Source: a virus
Length of the DNA: 64,000 bases
IMG/VR virus record: IMGVR_UViG_3300002835_007523
Location: 1-64,000 of that record
Reading direction: 5' to 3' (one strand)
Made by a program: the position numbers and the translations under genes. A model generated the notes under the pieces. The model was not told the origin of the DNA. It did not search any database and saw nothing but the letters and a program-made list of their open reading frames with translations. The number at the start of each line of letters is the position of its first letter. Positions within the stretch are counted from its first letter, which is position 1. This document shows positions 61,300-64,000 of this stretch, one piece after another.

Positions 61300-62885
61300 C
61301 ATTTACAGGAACTCTCCTTCCATATCAACCAGAGGCCGTAGACAAGATGTGCGATCGCGGCAAGGTTTTGGTTGCTTACGATTTAGGGCTAGGCAAGACA
61401 GTGTTGACTATAGCTGCGCTAGAGCGGTTGATGGACAACCGTTCCGTACGTGAGCCGGGTATAATCATCTGCTTGTCTAGCCTTAAATACCAATGGGCAG
61501 ACCAAATAAGGAGATTTACAAGTGATACTTCAAACCCTTTGGTCATTGATGGAACGCCAAAGCAAAGAGCAGCTCAGTATGCCAAAGCGCTCGACTGGGC
61601 TAATTCAGGGGTTGATTACATCATTCTCAATTACGAGCAGGTTGTTAACGACTGGGCTACCGTGTCCAAACTGCCAAGAGGATTTATCGTCTGTGACGAA
61701 GCAACAGCAATCAAATCCTTTAGATCAAAAAGATCAAAATACATAAAGAAGCTATCCAGTAATTATAAGTTTGCTCTAACAGGCACTCCCGTAGAGAACG
61801 GTAAGCCAGAAGAGTTATATTCAATAATGCAGTTTGTTGACCCAACTGTTTTAGGAAGATTTGATCTTTTTGATAAAACATTTATAGTTAGAAATCGTTT
61901 TGGTGGTGTTGAAAGATATAGAAATATAGACATCCTCAGTAAAACAATAAAAGACGCTGCAGTAAGAAAGCGTCAAGAAGATCCTGATGTATCTCCTTAT
62001 CTTCCCGACGTTATTACAAAAGAACCAATACTTGTTCCTTTTTCTAAAGCTGCCAAAGAAATTTATACTAAGATAACTGATGACCTTTTACTAGATCTAG
62101 ATGATGCTATGGAGTCCTTCGGTTCTTCATTTGACATATTTTCCCATTATGGTCAGGGAGATCAAGGCGGACCTATGGATGAACTCAGGGGAAGAATTAT
62201 GTCAAAACTAACTGCCTTAAGAATGTGGTGTGATCATCCGGATCTGTTAATACATTCCGGCAAGATTTACAACCCTATGCAGGGAGTGGGGTCTAAATAT
62301 GCGTTTGAGTGCATACAAGACGGTTTACTAGACGGTACTTGGAAGTCTCCAAAGCTTGAGATTTTAAAAAACTATGTAGACGAGTTCTTGTCTTTAGACG
62401 AAAGTAATAAAGTTGTTATATTTACTACCTACGTAAATATGGTTACTTTTATACAGCAGGCATTGCCGTATGAGTCTGTTATTTACACCGGCAAACTAAA
62501 TGCAAAAGAGAAAGAGTTAGCAAAAACAAAGTTTCAAACTTCACCAGATTGTAGAGTTTTTATATCCTCTGACGCCGGTGGATATGGTATAGATCTTCCT
62601 CAAGCAAATCTATTAATTAACTATGATTTACCATGGAATGCCGGGTTAGCGGTTCAGAGAAATGGTAGAATTAAGCGTGCCTCAAGCTCTTGGAAGAGCG
62701 TAGTTATTCAGGACATACTGATGGACGGATCTATTGAGCAGAGGCAACATGAGCTCCTAATACAAAAAGCCGCAGTAGCAAGCGCTGTAGTAGACGGTGC
62801 AGGATTAGATGATCGAGGCGGAATAAAACTAACGGCTGGATCTCTGAGGGCTTTTTTAGTTAATGCTTCAACAATTATAGTTTAG
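61296..62885 (+). CDS. SNF2-type helicase/translocase
   Basis: 529 residues from GTG 61296, chosen because AAAGGA sits six bases upstream and it overlaps the primase stop (GTGA). Motif I AYDLGLGKT (about 27-35), motif II VCDEATAIK (about 131-139), LTGTPVENG (about 160), motif V GYGIDLPQANLLI and VI QRNGRIKRASS. SNF2-like proteins move on double-stranded DNA; phage members take part in replication or in removing proteins from DNA. Confidence 0.92.
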   Translation: MTFTGTLLPYQPEAVDKMCDRGKVLVAYDLGLGKTVLTIAALERLMDNRSVREPGIIICLSSLKYQWADQIRRFTSDTSNPLVIDGTPKQRAAQYAKALDWANSGVDYIILNYEQVVNDWATVSKLPRGFIVCDEATAIKSFRSKRSKYIKKLSSNYKFALTGTPVENGKPEELYSIMQFVDPTVLGRFDLFDKTFIVRNRFGGVERYRNIDILSKTIKDAAVRKRQEDPDVSPYLPDVITKEPILVPFSKAAKEIYTKITDDLLLDLDDAMESFGSSFDIFSHYGQGDQGGPMDELRGRIMSKLTALRMWCDHPDLLIHSGKIYNPMQGVGSKYAFECIQDGLLDGTWKSPKLEILKNYVDEFLSLDESNKVVIFTTYVNMVTFIQQALPYESVIYTGKLNAKEKELAKTKFQTSPDCRVFISSDAGGYGIDLPQANLLINYDLPWNAGLAVQRNGRIKRASSSWKSVVIQDILMDGSIEQRQHELLIQKAAVASAVVDGAGLDDRGGIKLTAGSLRAFLVNASTIIV

Positions 62886-62893
62886 GAGAGATA

Positions 62894-63037
62894 ATGCCAA
62901 ACTCACCAAAGACTCCTACCCGCACAATTCGGGTTTCCAACGAGCTATGGGCTGCCGTTAAGGAGAGGGCTAAAATAGACGGGCGTACCGTCACAGACGT
63001 GATTATAGAGGCCCTAAAGAACTATATAAAGGACTAG
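62894..63037 (+). CDS. Ribbon-helix-helix DNA-binding protein
   Basis: 47 residues with RBS TTAGGAGAG before ATG 62894. PTRTIRVSNELWAAVKERAK, then DGRTVTDVIIEALKNYI: one beta strand and two helices, the RHH fold in which dimers read DNA with the strand. Likely a small repressor of a nearby promoter, perhaps the one at 63047-63074. Confidence 0.84.
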   Translation: MPNSPKTPTRTIRVSNELWAAVKERAKIDGRTVTDVIIEALKNYIKD

Positions 63038-63046
63038 GCTACCGGG

Positions 63047-63074
63047 TTGCACTTTGTCAGTGGGTGGGTATAAG
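63047..63074 (+). promoter_or_regulatory. Sigma70-type promoter candidate
   Basis: TTGCAC (63047-63052), 16-base spacer, TATAAG (63069-63074), in the 67-base gap before the gene at 63105, which has its own TAGGAGG site. It matches four to five of six positions in both boxes. The best promoter-like pair found in the window. Confidence 0.5.
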
Positions 63075-63104
63075 CTATAGCAAAACTTACCTAGGAGGGT
63101 AATC

Positions 63105-63542
63105 ATGGCAAAAGTTGCTACACCACCACGCAAACCGAGCTCTAATCCATTGATGGTTAAAGTTCGTGAATTTATTTCATATAAAAAGCAAATAGATAAA
63201 CTATCTAAAGCGCAGGACGAGATTAAAAAAGATCTCATGCAAACCGTTGAAGAAATTGGAGAGGTCGATGATGCTGGTCATCAGTGGCTTCAACTTCCAG
63301 AAGAAGTAGACGGCTATGCTGCTCTACAGCGTCAGCGTCGTGTATCTCAAAAGCTTGATATGGATGCTGCTGAAGAGATCCTAAAGAAAAAGGGCCTATA
63401 CGAAAAGTGCGTAACTATGGTTCCTATGATTGAAGAGGACGCTGTTATGGGCGCCCTATATCTTGGTGAACTTACTGAGGAAGAAGTAGATCAGATATTC
63501 CCAAAGACTATAACTTGGGCATTCGTTCCTAAGAAAGCTTAA
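63105..63542 (+). CDS. Conserved-type actinophage protein, unknown
   Basis: 145 residues. A helical start (VREFISYKKQIDKLSKAQDE), a small beta section (GHQWLQLPEEVDGYAALQRQ) and an acidic helix near the end (LGELTEEEVDQIFP). Probably soluble and dimeric through the first helix; I do not know its function. It begins a new transcription unit just after the promoter candidate. Confidence 0.78.
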   Translation: MAKVATPPRKPSSNPLMVKVREFISYKKQIDKLSKAQDEIKKDLMQTVEEIGEVDDAGHQWLQLPEEVDGYAALQRQRRVSQKLDMDAAEEILKKKGLYEKCVTMVPMIEEDAVMGALYLGELTEEEVDQIFPKTITWAFVPKKA

Positions 63543-63548
63543 TATTTT

Positions 63549-64000
63549 ATGCCTGATGTAATTGACAAAATGTTCGGAGAGGTGGGAGAGTTCTACCCCG
63601 GCTCTAAGAAAAAGAGACGTCCAAAGTCAGGTGAACAAAAAAAAGTAAATAACGAAAAAGAACTCTGGCAAGAAAAGCCTCAAGTAAAGAAACTTCCAAA
63701 TGGAAAAGTAGTAGAGCTCTACAGCGTAGGCGCTTTATCTGTTGCATTAGGAAGACCTTTAGTTACTCTTCGTTTATGGGAGAGAAAGGGCTATATTCCC
63801 AGAGCTCCATACAGACTAAAATCTGTAGTTGTTGGCGATAAAAAGAGGCCAGGCAATCGCATGTATAGCCGTGCTATAATTGAGTCAACAATAAAGAGTT
63901 TTCAATCTCGGGGACTTCTCGAAGCCCCCAGGATTGATTGGAATCGCTTTCCTGATCTTTCAATAGAACTATTGGAGAACTGGACAGAGATTCACAAAAA
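63549..64000 (+). CDS. MerR-like DNA-binding protein, 3' end missing
   Basis: 150 codons visible from ATG 63549 to the window edge. Residues about 60-110 (VELYSVGALSVALGRPLVTL, R-L-W-E-R-K-G-Y-I-P, then a wing with R-M-Y-S-R-A) match the winged helix-turn-helix of MerR/excisionase type. The N-terminus is basic and disordered. Likely a phage regulator or a DNA-bending protein for replication; its end is not in the window. Confidence 0.78.
   Translation, partial: MPDVIDKMFGEVGEFYPGSKKKRRPKSGEQKKVNNEKELWQEKPQVKKLPNGKVVELYSVGALSVALGRPLVTLRLWERKGYIPRAPYRLKSVVVGDKKRPGNRMYSRAIIESTIKSFQSRGLLEAPRIDWNRFPDLSIELLENWTEIHK

Overview
The window is a 64 kb piece of a tailed phage with a contractile tail (myovirus morphology), cut at both ends. 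A tail sheath, tail tube, tape measure, VgrG/gp27-like hub, gp5-like OB protein, gp25-like wedge and baseplate J protein are all present. The likely host is an actinobacterium: there is a WhiB-family Fe-S regulator with all four cysteines, small zinc-finger proteins of the actinobacterial DUF7455 kind, a PASTA-domain virion protein and a 20S-proteasome-like hydrolase. The modest GC content and A/T-rich codon use fit a low-GC freshwater or marine actinobacterium better than Streptomyces or Mycobacterium. This host call is inference from gene content.

Layout. Positions 1-225 hold the start of a minus-strand gene, followed by about 550 bases without a convincing gene but with a nine-base tandem repeat. 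From 782 almost everything runs on the plus strand, with tight overlapping starts and stops. First come Hsp20 and a proteasome-like Ntn hydrolase (782-1899). Next are two large lysine-rich proteins and a chain of very small basic or zinc-binding proteins, including an HNH nuclease and DUF6321 (1947-6569). A PASTA protein, a long Ser/Pro/Thr/Glu-rich secreted protein and a lysis group follow (6597-11108). A secreted lysozyme-like enzyme is the only complete minus-strand gene (11166-11729).

The packaging and head block runs from 11926 to 21405: zinc-finger proteins, KTSC protein, large terminase, portal, scaffold, HK97-type major capsid protein and neck proteins. A fibre and adhesin block follows (21402-37601). 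It contains collagen-like proteins, a 948-residue propeller-like protein, a cysteine-rich adhesin and, placed between them, four glycan-type enzymes (three glycosyltransferases and an FkbM-like methyltransferase). This suggests the phage glycosylates its own fibres. Connector proteins and a cluster of Cys/Lys-rich microproteins lead into the tail block (39578-56051): sheath, tube, a chaperone pair probably joined by +1 frameshifting, a tape measure carrying two murein hydrolase domains, and the baseplate.

The last part (56366-64000) starts the replication and regulation block: winged-helix initiator-like protein, DnaC-like loader, SWIM zinc protein, DnaB-like helicase, WhiB regulator, CHC2/TOPRIM primase, SNF2-type helicase, ribbon-helix-helix protein and a MerR-like DNA-binding protein. 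No DNA polymerase, integrase, reverse transcriptase or CRISPR array was seen, and no tRNA could be supported.
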